This document shows, in pieces, positions 34,374-42,619 of a DNA stretch of 64,000 nucleotides (within the stretch, counting starts at the first letter, position 1; each line of letters begins with the position of its first letter). Both the position numbers and the translations under genes were made by a program. Source of the DNA: CAIVAT01 sp964473485 (GTDB lineage: Bacteria > Bacteroidota > Bacteroidia > Bacteroidales > FEN-979); contig CAYYPH010000003.1 in assembly GCA_964473485.1 (NCBI GenBank), forward strand, positions 1 to 64,000, written 5' to 3'. The notes under the pieces are model-generated. The model was given only the letters and a program-made list of their open reading frames with translations. It was not told the DNA's origin and made no database searches.

Positions 34374-34823
34374 TTACTGATAAATCAAACGTACTATCTG
34401 GTTAAGCCACCGGCCATCCGTTTCATCGAAGGAGGCTTTTTCCTTGCTGTCAACATCCAGAACTCCCGTCACCCGATTGTCTTTTATGAGTGGCACCACG
34501 ATTTCGGACTGCGATCGTGAATCGCAGGCGATATGCCCAGGAAAAAGATGAACATCGGGAACAATGATGGTTTTTTGCTGATCGATCGCGGCCCAGCAGA
34601 CCCCTTTGTGTGGTTCAAGCACCTGGCAGGCCAGCGGCCCCTGGTAGGTCCGCACGGTAAGTTCTCCCTCCCTCAGCAGGTAAAACCCTGTCCAGAAGAA
34701 ATATCCCATTTTATGATGCAGAATGGCAACGATGGTGGCCATTCGTGCATCGGGGTCGATGGTTCTGGCCATCAATGGTACGATCTGACTGTAAAGTCTT
34801 GAATACCGCTGTTCCTTGTTCAT
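34374..34823 (-). CDS. msrC: Free methionine-(R)-sulfoxide reductase (GAF domain)
   Basis: A 149-residue single GAF-domain protein. The three cysteines C66, C76 and C100 have the same spacing (10 and 24 residues) as the redox cysteines of the E. coli enzyme, and the surrounding GHIACDSRSQSEIVVPL is diagnostic. The enzyme reduces free methionine-R-sulfoxide and depends on thioredoxin. It lies 25 bases downstream of tnaA and 45 bases upstream of mntP on the same strand, so the three may be part of one leftward transcript. Confidence 0.92.
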   Translation of the reverse strand: MNKEQRYSRLYSQIVPLMARTIDPDARMATIVAILHHKMGYFFWTGFYLLREGELTVRTYQGPLACQVLEPHKGVCWAAIDQQKTIIVPDVHLFPGHIACDSRSQSEIVVPLIKDNRVTGVLDVDSKEKASFDETDGRWLNQIVRLIYQ

Positions 34824-34848
34824 CGGCAGGTATAGGTTTTAATCACTG

Positions 34849-36222
34849 TCATGCAACATCAAGCCCGACCGTGAAGTGTCGCATGATGGGGGCTTCGCTC
34901 ACGATCCTTAATCCTTTCCTGATCGTGTCGCGGCGTTCGTATATGTTCCTGAGTGCCGTGGCCACAACATCCATATGGTTGTTGGTATACACTCTCCTGG
35001 GGATCGCGAGCCGGAGCATCTCAAGCAAAGGAAAGCGGTTTTCGCGGGTGATGGGATCACGGTCGGCCAGCAGGGCGCCGATCTCCACTCCGCGGACTCC
35101 TGATTCGCGGTAAAGTTCCACGGCCAGTGTCTGGGCGATGAACTCCTCCTTGGGCAGGTGGGGAAGAAAACGTTTGGCATCGACGAACACGGCATGTCCG
35201 CCGATCGGCTGCTGCACCGGGATACCATAGTCGAGCAGCTTCTGCCCGAGATATTCCACCTGCCTGATCCGCGTTTCAAGGTAATCGAATTCGGTGCCGT
35301 CGTAAAGCCCCTGGGCCAGCGCGTTCATGTCGCGGCCCGACATCCCGCCGTAAGTGATATACCCCTCAAAAATAATGTTGTAGACACTGGCTTTTTCATG
35401 CAGATCCTGGCTGCGCATGGCAATGAATCCACCCATGTTGACAATAGCGTCCTTTTTCGAACTCATGGTCATGGCATCGGCGTTGATGAACATGTCCCTG
35501 ACGATCTCGCGGATCGTCAGGTCACGGTAACCGTGCTCGCGCAATTTGACAAAATAGGCGTTCTCGGCGAACCTGGCCGAATCGAACACCACCGGCTTTC
35601 CGTATTTGTCGGCAATCCGCCTGACATTCCTCAGGTTTTCGACCGATACCGGTTGGCCACCCGCCGAATTGTTGGTCAGGGTGATGATGATAAAGGGTAC
35701 CCGCTCGTGATGCTCGTTAAGTACCTTTTCCAACTTCACCGGGTCTACATTTCCTTTGAAGGGGTGGATGACCGAGGTGTCGAACGCTTCGTCGATCGTG
35801 CAGTCGATGGCGGTGGCTTTCCTGAATTCAATATGTCCCTTGGTGGTATCGAAGTGCGAATTTCCCGGAATGATGTCGCCCTCCTTTACCAACACCGAAA
35901 ATAACACATTCTCGGCGGCCCTGCCCTGGTGGGTGGGCAGAAAATATTCAAAACCAAGAATATCCGATATGGCATTCTTCATTTTAAAGTAAGAGGATGC
36001 ACCGGCATAGCTCTCGTCGCCCAGCATCAGTTCGGCCCATTGACGGTCGCTCATCGCACCGGTTCCCGAATCGGTCAGAAGATCAATAAAAACCTGTTCG
36101 CTCTTCAGGCGGAACAGGTTGTATCCCGCCTCCCTGATCCACTTTTCACGCTCTTCACGGGTGCTTCTTCTGATGGGTTCAACCATCTTGATTTTAAATG
36201 ATTCTGCAAAAGGTAGTTCCAT
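34849..36222 (-). CDS. tnaA: Tryptophanase (tyrosine phenol-lyase family)
   Basis: A 457-residue PLP enzyme that splits tryptophan into indole, pyruvate and ammonia. The PLP lysine is K257 (MSSKKDA). It groups with tryptophanase rather than tyrosine phenol-lyase: NNSAGGQPVS, DSARFAENAYF and GVRGVEIG all follow the tryptophanase pattern, and the Ile in VEIG replaces the phenol-binding Arg of the lyase. ATG 36222 is preferred to 36231, because a TAACTTTG element at 36242-36249 would put the earlier ATG almost at the transcript start and because the shorter form aligns with the family. It is divergent from ptb, so its pyruvate and ammonia could feed the acid-forming genes beside it. Confidence 0.92.
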   Translation of the reverse strand: MELPFAESFKIKMVEPIRRSTREEREKWIREAGYNLFRLKSEQVFIDLLTDSGTGAMSDRQWAELMLGDESYAGASSYFKMKNAISDILGFEYFLPTHQGRAAENVLFSVLVKEGDIIPGNSHFDTTKGHIEFRKATAIDCTIDEAFDTSVIHPFKGNVDPVKLEKVLNEHHERVPFIIITLTNNSAGGQPVSVENLRNVRRIADKYGKPVVFDSARFAENAYFVKLREHGYRDLTIREIVRDMFINADAMTMSSKKDAIVNMGGFIAMRSQDLHEKASVYNIIFEGYITYGGMSGRDMNALAQGLYDGTEFDYLETRIRQVEYLGQKLLDYGIPVQQPIGGHAVFVDAKRFLPHLPKEEFIAQTLAVELYRESGVRGVEIGALLADRDPITRENRFPLLEMLRLAIPRRVYTNNHMDVVATALRNIYERRDTIRKGLRIVSEAPIMRHFTVGLDVA

Positions 36223-36241
36223 CACGCGCATTTTGGAACAG

Positions 36242-36249
36242 CAAAGTTA
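36242..36249 (-). promoter_or_regulatory. Putative -7 element of tnaA
   Basis: TAACTTTG on the minus strand, exact TAnnTTTG, followed by a leader of roughly 10-15 bases. A TTG 16 bases upstream is a weak -33 candidate. There is no sign of a TnaC-type leader peptide in this short space. Confidence 0.42.
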
Positions 36250-36291
36250 GAATTTTTTTCTAACCCAACTTTTTTTATTACAGGCTTGTCA

Positions 36292-36319
36292 GTTTGCCAA
36301 AATTCACGTAGGTTTGCCA
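36292..36319. promoter_or_regulatory. Direct repeat GTTTGCCA, 20-base period, between tnaA and ptb
   Basis: GTTTGCCA at 36292-36299 and again at 36312-36319. The 20-base period is two helical turns, so both copies face the same side of the DNA. It lies in the intergenic space between the divergent tnaA and ptb and could bind a regulator of both. Inference only. Confidence 0.35.
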
Positions 36320-36379
36320 GTGGATAATCAGCTGTTAACAAGCTAACAACATAACCTAAAAATGGGAGGAATTTAAAGT

Positions 36380-37306
36380 ATGACTACAACAACAGAAATG
36401 GGTTCGAAAGGGTGCCTGACCAAACTGACCGACCTGAACGGTCTGGCTGTAAAATCGGGGAAAAAGCGTCTGGCGGTTGCCGTGGCACATGATGAACATT
36501 GCCTGGAAGCAATTTGTGCCGTGGATAAAATGGGGCTGGTGGAAGCGATCCTGGTAGGAAACGAGAAAAAGATCATTGATATTGCCGGTAAATTGAAACT
36601 GGATGTCGGTGGAATGAAGATCATCAATGAGGAAGTGGACGCAAACGCGGTGAAGATCGCCGTTAAAATGGTGAGGAATAAAGAAGCCGATATCCTGATG
36701 AAGGGAAATGTTCCCACCGCGACTTTCCTGCGCGGCGTGCTCGACAAGGAGGTTGGCCTGCGGAAAGGCGATGTGCTCAGCCATTTCGCGCTATTTGAAG
36801 TACCGACATACCACAAGCTGATCGGGCTGACCGATGCCGCTATGATCCCGGCCCCCGATTTCAAGACAAAGGTGGCCCTCACATCGAATGCCGTGGAGTT
36901 CATGAACCGGCTGGGGTACGCGAAACCAAAGGTGGCGGTGCTTGCCGCGGTTGAGATGGTGAACGAGAGTATGCCCGCCACGCTCGAAGCCGCCATGCTC
37001 TCGAAAATGAGCCAGCGCGGTCAGATCAAAAATTGTATCATCGACGGTCCGCTTGCCTACGACAACGCGGTGAGCGCTGCCAGTGCTAAGCATAAGGGAA
37101 TTGTTAGCGAGGTGGCGGGTGATGCCGACCTGCTGGTGGTTCCGGATATCGAAGCAGGGAATATCCTTTACAAAGCCTACGGATTCTCGGCCAATGCCAA
37201 ACTTGCGGCGGTCGTTCTCGGTGCAGCGGCCCCGATCGTACTCACCTCGCGTTCCGATACGGAAGAGTCGAAACAGGCAAGCATTATCATGGCAGCAGCC
37301 ATTTAA
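36380..37306 (+). CDS. ptb: Phosphate butyryltransferase
   Basis: A 308-residue acyl-phosphate-forming transferase of the phosphotransacetylase superfamily. It exchanges CoA of butyryl-CoA (or branched acyl-CoA) for phosphate. Family stretches include ADILMKGNVPTATFLRGVLD, FKTKVALTSNAVEFM and VVPDIEAGNILYKA. It has one of the best Shine-Dalgarno sequences in the window, GGGAGGA at 36364-36370, 9 bases before the ATG, which is unusual among these weakly marked genes and suggests high expression. It leads the unit ptb, permease, buk; the kinase at the end then makes ATP from the acyl phosphate. Confidence 0.93.
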   Translation: MTTTTEMGSKGCLTKLTDLNGLAVKSGKKRLAVAVAHDEHCLEAICAVDKMGLVEAILVGNEKKIIDIAGKLKLDVGGMKIINEEVDANAVKIAVKMVRNKEADILMKGNVPTATFLRGVLDKEVGLRKGDVLSHFALFEVPTYHKLIGLTDAAMIPAPDFKTKVALTSNAVEFMNRLGYAKPKVAVLAAVEMVNESMPATLEAAMLSKMSQRGQIKNCIIDGPLAYDNAVSAASAKHKGIVSEVAGDADLLVVPDIEAGNILYKAYGFSANAKLAAVVLGAAAPIVLTSRSDTEESKQASIIMAAAI

Positions 37307-37408
37307 TTTCCGATTGACAGGAAAGACGATGGACGAATTTTCTAATCGTTTATCGGATTTCCTGTTTTTCAATACTCCACGAGAAGTTTCAGTAAAGCCA
37401 GGATGATA

Positions 37409-38959
37409 ATGTCTAAGAACCTGTTCATAACAAAATCGCTCACCGATCTCCTGCAGGAAGCGCATGACAACAAAGCCGGACTGAAAAAGACCCTGACAGG
37501 GCTCAATCTTACCACCCTGGGAATCGGTGCCATCATCGGTGCCGGCATCTTTGTCCTCACCGGCCAGGCTGCAGCTCAGTATGCCGGTCCCGCGATCGTG
37601 ATCTCTTTTATCATTTCAGGCATTGCCTGTGCTTTCGCCGGGCTCTGTTATGCCGAGTTTGCATCGATGATCCCCATTTCAGGGAGCGCATACACATACT
37701 CCTACGCTACATTGGGCGAATTCCTGGCATGGATCATCGGGTGGGACCTGATCCTGGAGTACCTTTTTGCCGCATCCACCGTCTCGGTTGGATGGTCGGG
37801 ATATGTGGTCAGTTTTCTGAAGGATTTCGGGATTTACATCCCAACCGCCCTCACGGCTGCCACAGGTACGATCCTGGTGGATGTTCCAAAACTTGGCTGG
37901 CAGGAGCTTACCGATAACCTCGCTGCAGGCTTGCTGTCGAAGGGAATTCAGGTCGATTCACTGCCCCAGGTTACGGCCATCGTGAACCTTCCGGCCATGT
38001 TCATCATTGCCCTGCTGACCATGTTGCTGGTCATTGGGATCCGTGAGTCGGCCAACTTTAACAACATTATGGTGATTGTCAAAGTTTCAGTAATCATCCT
38101 CTTCATAGCGATCGGTTTTGCCTTCGTAATGGCCGACAACTGGGATCCGTTCATACCTAAAAACACGGGCGAGTGGGGCCATTTTGGCTGGAGCGGAATC
38201 CTGCGTGGGGCCGGTGTGATCTTTTTCGCATACATTGGATTCGACGCGGTATCAACGGCGGCCCAGGAGGCGAAAAACCCCCAGCGCGACATGCCCGTCG
38301 GCATCCTGGGGTCGCTCAGCGTGTCGACCATCCTGTACATTCTTGTTGCGATCGTGCTCACGGGTATCGTCAGCTATACCACCCTGAATGTGTCGGATCC
38401 GGTTGCGGTCGGCGTCGATGCAATGGGGCAGGGCATGTTCTGGCTGCGGCCCATCGTTAAGATAGCAGCCATTGCCGGTCTGAGCTCCGTGATACTGGTC
38501 ATGCTTCTCGGCCAGCCAAGGATCTTCTACTCCATGTCGCAGGACGGTCTTTTACCCCCCGTTTTTTCGAAGGTCCATCCCAGGTTCAAAACACCCTATG
38601 TGAGCACCCTCCTTACAGGGCTCGTTGCTGTTGTTCTTGCCGGTATACTGCCCATCAGTATCCTGGGCGAGCTGGTCTCCATCGGCACCCTGCTCGCGTT
38701 CACCATAGTGTGTGTAAGCATCGTGGTGTTGCGAAAGACCAGGCCGGATATCCATCGTCCGTTTAAAACACCCTTTGTTCCCGTCATCCCGATACTCGGC
38801 GCCCTGATCTGCCTGGTCCAGATGGCAGCACTTCCGCTCGACACCTGGGCGCGTTTACTGGTGTGGATGGCCCTTGGAATGGTAATCTATTTTACTTACA
38901 GTATCCACCACAGTAAGCAGAGAAAAAAAATAACTGATATAACAAACCTGTCAGAATGA
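37409..38959 (+). CDS. APC-superfamily amino-acid permease
   Basis: A 516-residue inner-membrane permease with 12 or more hydrophobic segments. The N-terminal signature LGIGAIIGAGIFVLTGQAAAQYAGPA and the AFAGLCYAEFASMIPISGSAYTYSY stretch place it with cationic-amino-acid-type APC transporters. It sits between ptb and buk, overlapping buk by 4 bases (ATGA), so it is translationally coupled to the kinase. That suggests it imports an amino acid fermented through an acyl-CoA, such as a branched-chain one; the substrate is not shown by the sequence. ATG 37409 has an AGGA 6 bases upstream; ATG 37403 is an alternative. Confidence 0.88.
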   Translation: MSKNLFITKSLTDLLQEAHDNKAGLKKTLTGLNLTTLGIGAIIGAGIFVLTGQAAAQYAGPAIVISFIISGIACAFAGLCYAEFASMIPISGSAYTYSYATLGEFLAWIIGWDLILEYLFAASTVSVGWSGYVVSFLKDFGIYIPTALTAATGTILVDVPKLGWQELTDNLAAGLLSKGIQVDSLPQVTAIVNLPAMFIIALLTMLLVIGIRESANFNNIMVIVKVSVIILFIAIGFAFVMADNWDPFIPKNTGEWGHFGWSGILRGAGVIFFAYIGFDAVSTAAQEAKNPQRDMPVGILGSLSVSTILYILVAIVLTGIVSYTTLNVSDPVAVGVDAMGQGMFWLRPIVKIAAIAGLSSVILVMLLGQPRIFYSMSQDGLLPPVFSKVHPRFKTPYVSTLLTGLVAVVLAGILPISILGELVSIGTLLAFTIVCVSIVVLRKTRPDIHRPFKTPFVPVIPILGALICLVQMAALPLDTWARLLVWMALGMVIYFTYSIHHSKQRKKITDITNLSE

Positions 38960-40032
38960 AAGATATAAGGGTTCTTGCCATCAATCCGGGTTCCACTTCA
39001 ACAAAAATTGCGGTTTATCAGAATACTGACCCGGTGTTCCTGAAAAACATCAAACATACCACCGAGGAACTGGCGCCCTATCCAAAGATCACCGATCAGT
39101 TCCAGTTCCGCAAGGAGATCATTCTGAAACAGCTCGCCGAAGCAGAGATCCCCCTCGAATCGATCAATGCCATTATGGGCAGGGGAGGTTTGCTGAAACC
39201 TATTCCATCGGGTGTCTACGAAGTGAATGATGCCATGATTCATGATCTTCAGAACAGTCCGTTGGGTGAGCATGCCAGTAATCTCGGGGGGATGATCGCG
39301 AAGGATCTTACTTCAGCGCTTCCCCAAGCAAAGGCCTACATCGTTGACCCGATTGTGGTCGACGAACTCGACGACATTGCTAGGATTGCAGGGCATCCTG
39401 TATTTCAGCGGGTCTCTATTTTTCATGCCCTTAACCAGAAGGCTGTTGCCCGTGAGCATGCCAAATCGATTCATAAAAAATATGAGGAGCTGAATCTCAT
39501 CGTGGTGCACCTTGGTGGCGGGATCACAGTCGGGGCGCATAAAAAAGGCCGTGTGGTCGATGTGAACCAGGGCCTCGACGGTGAAGGACCCTTCACGCCG
39601 GAGCGCAGCGGAACATTGCCCGTCGGCGAACTCGTGAGGGTTTGCTATAGCGGGAAATACTCGCTGAAAGAGATGCAGAAAATGGTGAAAGGCGAAGGCG
39701 GGCTGGTAGCCTATCTCGGCACAAACAACGCCTACGAGGTGGAGAAAATGGTCGATGCCGGCGATGCGAAAGCTGAACTCATCTATCATGCCATGGCCTA
39801 CCAGGTGGCAAAGGCGGTGGGAGAGATGTTTACCGTACTGAAGGGAGAAGTCGACGCGATCCTTATCACCGGTGGAATTGCCTACGATAAAGGATTTGTC
39901 AACTGGATCCAGGAGCGGGTGTACAAGCTGGCGCCCATCCACGTATATCCAGGCGAGGATGAAATGAGAGCCCTCGCCATCAACGGGCTGATGGTAGTGA
40001 AGGGGGAACTGTTGGTGAACCAGTATGTTTAA
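38956..40032 (+). CDS. buk: Butyrate kinase
   Basis: A 358-residue acetokinase-family enzyme that turns butyryl phosphate and ADP into butyrate and ATP; relatives also use isobutyryl and isovaleryl phosphates. Motifs: VLAINPGSTSTKIAVY at the N-terminus, VVHLGGGITVGAHKKGRVVDVNQG in the phosphate-binding region, and DAILITGGIAYDKGFVNWI near the C-terminus. It overlaps the permease gene by 4 bases. Its stop codon overlaps that of the convergent elbB (TTAA at 40029-40032). With ptb it gives substrate-level phosphorylation from amino-acid-derived acyl-CoA. Confidence 0.94.
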   Translation: MKDIRVLAINPGSTSTKIAVYQNTDPVFLKNIKHTTEELAPYPKITDQFQFRKEIILKQLAEAEIPLESINAIMGRGGLLKPIPSGVYEVNDAMIHDLQNSPLGEHASNLGGMIAKDLTSALPQAKAYIVDPIVVDELDDIARIAGHPVFQRVSIFHALNQKAVAREHAKSIHKKYEELNLIVVHLGGGITVGAHKKGRVVDVNQGLDGEGPFTPERSGTLPVGELVRVCYSGKYSLKEMQKMVKGEGGLVAYLGTNNAYEVEKMVDAGDAKAELIYHAMAYQVAKAVGEMFTVLKGEVDAILITGGIAYDKGFVNWIQERVYKLAPIHVYPGEDEMRALAINGLMVVKGELLVNQYV

Positions 40033-40679
40033 CCTATTACCTTCATCATCTCCCGCACAATGTTCTCCGTTCCCATCGCGATCTCACCGATCGTCGCATC
40101 CAGCATGTAACAGGGGGTTGTAAACAGTTTCCTTTCTGGGTCAATGATCACCTCGCCATGGTTGGTCATCACCGCTTTGTTTCCCATGTTTTCCATGAAC
40201 CCGGCCGAAGCAGGATCCTGCCCGGTGGTCAGGGTTGTGCCTTTGAACAGTTTGGCCAGGATGACCGGTGCTATGCACATTGCGCCGACCGGTTTACCGG
40301 CATCATACATGCCTTTGATCGCCTTCTCAACATCAGGATTCACCGTGCACGCATCCCCTTCAAACGCCCACGTGCAGAGATTTTTTGCACAGCCAAAACC
40401 ACCGGGAAATATCAATGCATCACAGTCAGCGGCTTTGAATTCACTCAGGGCCTTGATATTACCCCTTGCAATCCTGGCCGATTCAACAAGCACATTGCGT
40501 TGCTCACTCATCTCAGTGCCGCTGAGATGATTTACCACATGGTGCTGCCGGATATCCGGTGCAAAACACTGATATGAGGCGCCTGCCTTCTCGATGGCCA
40601 ACAGGGTGAGGACGGCTTCGTGGATCTCGGCTCCATCATAGACGCCGCATCCGGCTAATACAACTGCAAACTTCTTCAT
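40029..40679 (-). CDS. elbB: Glyoxalase ElbB (DJ-1/PfpI superfamily)
   Basis: A 216-residue DJ-1-like protein matching the ElbB branch: AGCGVYDGAEIHEAV near the start, FPGGFGCAKNLCTWAFEG with its insertion, and PVGAMCIAPVILAK carrying the probable nucleophilic Cys. ElbB has weak glyoxalase activity and was named from an effect on isoprenoid synthesis; the physiological role is unsettled. It shares the TTAA at 40029-40032 with buk as the overlapping stop codons of both genes. A TATTTTTG element is upstream at 40723-40730. Confidence 0.9.
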   Translation of the reverse strand: MKKFAVVLAGCGVYDGAEIHEAVLTLLAIEKAGASYQCFAPDIRQHHVVNHLSGTEMSEQRNVLVESARIARGNIKALSEFKAADCDALIFPGGFGCAKNLCTWAFEGDACTVNPDVEKAIKGMYDAGKPVGAMCIAPVILAKLFKGTTLTTGQDPASAGFMENMGNKAVMTNHGEVIIDPERKLFTTPCYMLDATIGEIAMGTENIVREMMKVIG

Positions 40680-40722
40680 GAATCATGGGATATTGTAGTG
40701 TTTAACATCTTCTATCATGTAA

Positions 40723-40730
40723 CAAAAATA
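40723..40730 (-). promoter_or_regulatory. Putative -7 element of elbB
   Basis: TATTTTTG on the minus strand, exact TAnnTTTG, 43 bases before the ATG. The -33 element is unclear. It lies just outside the repeat tract that begins near 40765. Confidence 0.42.
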
Positions 40731-40764
40731 CGAAATTTTGTTATCTGAAAAACTCCCCACGTCA

Positions 40765-40868
40765 CACATTCCACCATTCCACTATTCCACCATTCCACTA
40801 TTCAACCATTCCACTATTCCACCATTCCACTATTCCACCATCCCACTATTCTACGATTCAACCATTCC
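40765..40868. repeat. Left micro-repeat tract flanking the four-helix-bundle gene
   Basis: Tandem 7-9 base words of the type CCACTATT and CCACCATT, about twelve units in a row. The last part (40835-40868) is an imperfect inverted match, 29 of 34 bases, to 41376-41409 on the other side of the gene, with the words in the same order. The tract runs into the coding sequence: the stop codon of the four-helix-bundle gene (40858-40860) lies inside it. Confidence 0.85.
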
Positions 40869-41262
40869 TCTTGTTCCGCTCCATTTTCACTTTCATTTTT
40901 GATTTGATGGTCCCAAATAATCGAGTAAGTTTATCCACCTCTGAGCGAATCTCCTGAATTTCATCCCGGTTCAGTACGGCCACACCAATCAGATAGTCGA
41001 GCCAAAACAATGTCTCGTCACATTCCTCGGTAACAATGCAAATTTTAGCATAAAATTCTGCCTCAGATCTCGCCCGGGTTGCGGCCCTGAAGTTTGCAGC
41101 AACCGAAGACGAACAACGTATGAGCTGGTTTATCGCGGATCGCATAACGGAGGGGATTTTTTTATTTTTCAACGTTACGCCGAGTTGCACTGCCATCTCC
41201 ATGGTGCGTTTCCGTATTTGATCATTGAAACAATCGGCTACCGGTAAGTGTACGTTTTTCAT
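40858..41262 (-). CDS. Four-helix-bundle protein (23S rRNA intervening-sequence / bAvd-like family)
   Basis: A 134-residue all-helical protein of the family first found inside 23S rRNA intervening sequences and structurally related to the Avd protein of diversity-generating retroelements. The family core is present: SSSVAANFRAATRARSEAEF (about 51-70) and EECDETLFWLDYL (about 79-91). The function is unknown; relatives form pentamers that bind nucleic acid. There is no reverse transcriptase or rRNA gene near it here. Both sides are bounded by tandem micro-repeats that are inverted copies of each other. The last residues (ERNKRNG) run into the left tract, so the present stop may not be ancestral. 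Confidence 0.88.
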   Translation of the reverse strand: MKNVHLPVADCFNDQIRKRTMEMAVQLGVTLKNKKIPSVMRSAINQLIRCSSSVAANFRAATRARSEAEFYAKICIVTEECDETLFWLDYLIGVAVLNRDEIQEIRSEVDKLTRLFGTIKSKMKVKMERNKRNG

Positions 41263-41318
41263 GCTGCAAGTTTTCCTGTTAATCGGGTTTTTTGCAAGAA
41301 GTAATACAACCGTTGGTG

Positions 41319-41409
41319 TTTTTTTTTGGGGGGGGTGAATGGTTGGATGGTTGGATGGTTGGATGGTTGAATGGTTGAATGGTGGAATCGTGGAATAGTG
41401 AAATGGTGG
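41319..41409. repeat. Right micro-repeat tract flanking the four-helix-bundle gene
   Basis: Begins with a T9-G8 run (41319-41335), then tandem GGTTGGAT units shifting to GGTTGAAT, then GGTGGAATCGTGGAATAGTG. Bases 41376-41409 are the inverted partner of 40835-40868. An apparent small reverse-strand frame over this tract (about 41259-41453) reads only the repeats (Thr-Ile-Gln-Pro units) and is not called as a gene. Confidence 0.85.
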
Positions 41410-41428
41410 CGAGTTCGTATTAATTCCG

Positions 41429-41436
41429 TACTTTTG
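41429..41436 (+). promoter_or_regulatory. Putative -7 element of the wbpEDB unit
   Basis: TACTTTTG, exact TAnnTTTG, about 50 bases before the ATG at 41488 and 20 bases after the end of the right repeat tract. The -33 position falls in the repeat tract, where GGTGG is a poor match. Confidence 0.45.
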
Positions 41437-41487
41437 CGCCTTACTAAGTTCAATTACCCATCTTTCTCTTAACCTTTTTTAAGCAGC

Positions 41488-42618
41488 ATGAAAAAAATCC
41501 AGATGGTTGACCTGCGCAGCCAGTATCTTCAGATAAAGCAGGAGATCGACAAGGGAATCCAGGATGTGGTTGATTCCTGTGCATTTATCAACGGACCGGC
41601 TGTTCAGGCTTTTCAGAAAGACCTTGAGCATTACCTCGGGGTGAAGCATGTCATTCCCTGTGCCAACGGTACCGATGCCCTTCAGGTTTCGATGATGGCC
41701 CTTGGCCTGCAACCGGGCGATGAGGTCATCACCACCTCCTTTACCTTCATTGCCACAGCCGAAGTGATTGCTTTGCTAAGACTCACCCCGGTGCTGGTCG
41801 ACGTTGATCCCGATACCTTCAACATCGATCCGAAAGCCATTGAGAAGGCGATTACACCAAAAACCAAAGCCATTGTTCCTGTCCACCTATTTGGCCAGGC
41901 CGCTCCCATGGAGGAGATCATGGAAATAGCCCGGAAATACAACCTCTTTGTTGTTGAAGACAACTGTCAGGCCATTGGCGCCGACTACATTTTCAACGAT
42001 GGTAGCCGGAAAAAGGCAGGCGCCATCGGGCACATCGGCTGTACCTCCTTCTTCCCTTCGAAAAACCTGGGTTGCTATGGTGATGGCGGTGCCATTTTCA
42101 CCAATGACGACGATCTCGCGAAACAGATGCGCTCGGTGGTGAACCATGGGATGACGGTGAGGTACTATCATGACCACATCGGCGTCAATTCAAGGCTCGA
42201 CAGTATCCAGGCGGCCATACTGAGGGTAAAACTTGGCCATCTCGACGAATATGCTGCAAGAAGGCGCGAAGCGGCATCAATTTACGACAATGCCTTTGCG
42301 GGTCATCCCAAACTGAAGATCCCGGTCCGCTACCCGAAGTCGAACCACGTTTTTCATCAATACACCCTTGTGACCAACGGTGTCGACCGTAAAGCGCTGA
42401 TCGACCACCTGTCTTCGAAAGAGATCCCTGCCATGATCTATTACCCGGTGCCGTTACACCTGCAGAAAGCTTACGTGGATCCGCGTTACAAGCCGGGCGA
42501 TTTCCCGGTGACTGAGCATCTGTCGGCCACCGTGTTTTCGCTGCCGATGCACACCGAGCTGGACCATGATCAATTAACCCATATCACCGAAAGTGTTCTT
42601 GAATTTATAAACCGGTAA
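41488..42618 (+). CDS. wbpE: DegT-family sugar aminotransferase, WbpE/PorR type
   Basis: A 376-residue PLP enzyme. The PLP lysine lies in FFPSKNLGCYGDGGA (about residue 190), and CANGTDALQ and GVNSRLDSIQAAIL are shared with Pseudomonas WbpE. It aminates the 3-keto sugar made by WbpB to give UDP-2-acetamido-3-amino-glucuronate. Directly downstream are the acetyltransferase (1-base gap) and the dehydrogenase of the same pathway, which supports this rather than another DegT role. In Porphyromonas the homologue PorR is needed for A-LPS and for anchoring T9SS cargo, whose gene products are encoded elsewhere in this window. Confidence 0.88.
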   Translation: MKKIQMVDLRSQYLQIKQEIDKGIQDVVDSCAFINGPAVQAFQKDLEHYLGVKHVIPCANGTDALQVSMMALGLQPGDEVITTSFTFIATAEVIALLRLTPVLVDVDPDTFNIDPKAIEKAITPKTKAIVPVHLFGQAAPMEEIMEIARKYNLFVVEDNCQAIGADYIFNDGSRKKAGAIGHIGCTSFFPSKNLGCYGDGGAIFTNDDDLAKQMRSVVNHGMTVRYYHDHIGVNSRLDSIQAAILRVKLGHLDEYAARRREAASIYDNAFAGHPKLKIPVRYPKSNHVFHQYTLVTNGVDRKALIDHLSSKEIPAMIYYPVPLHLQKAYVDPRYKPGDFPVTEHLSATVFSLPMHTELDHDQLTHITESVLEFINR

Positions 42619-42619
42619 T

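Noticed and set aside
34849..36222. Tyrosine phenol-lyase
   Set aside because: The motif positions follow tryptophanase: GVRGVEIG with Ile where the lyase has its phenol-binding Arg.
36232..36379. TnaC-type leader peptide or riboswitch controlling tnaA or ptb
   Set aside because: The leader on the tnaA side is only about 15 bases, and no conserved fold was recognised on either side.
40765..40868. Possible CRISPR array
   Set aside because: The units are 7-9 bases long and directly adjacent, with no spacers of constant length, and no cas genes are present.
40858..41262. rRNA intervening sequence or diversity-generating retroelement
   Set aside because: No rRNA, reverse transcriptase or variable-repeat pair is near the gene; only the family resemblance points that way.
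41259..41453. Small reverse-strand frame with repeated Thr-Ile-Gln-Pro units
   Set aside because: It is a translation of the tandem repeats next to the four-helix-bundle gene, not a protein family.
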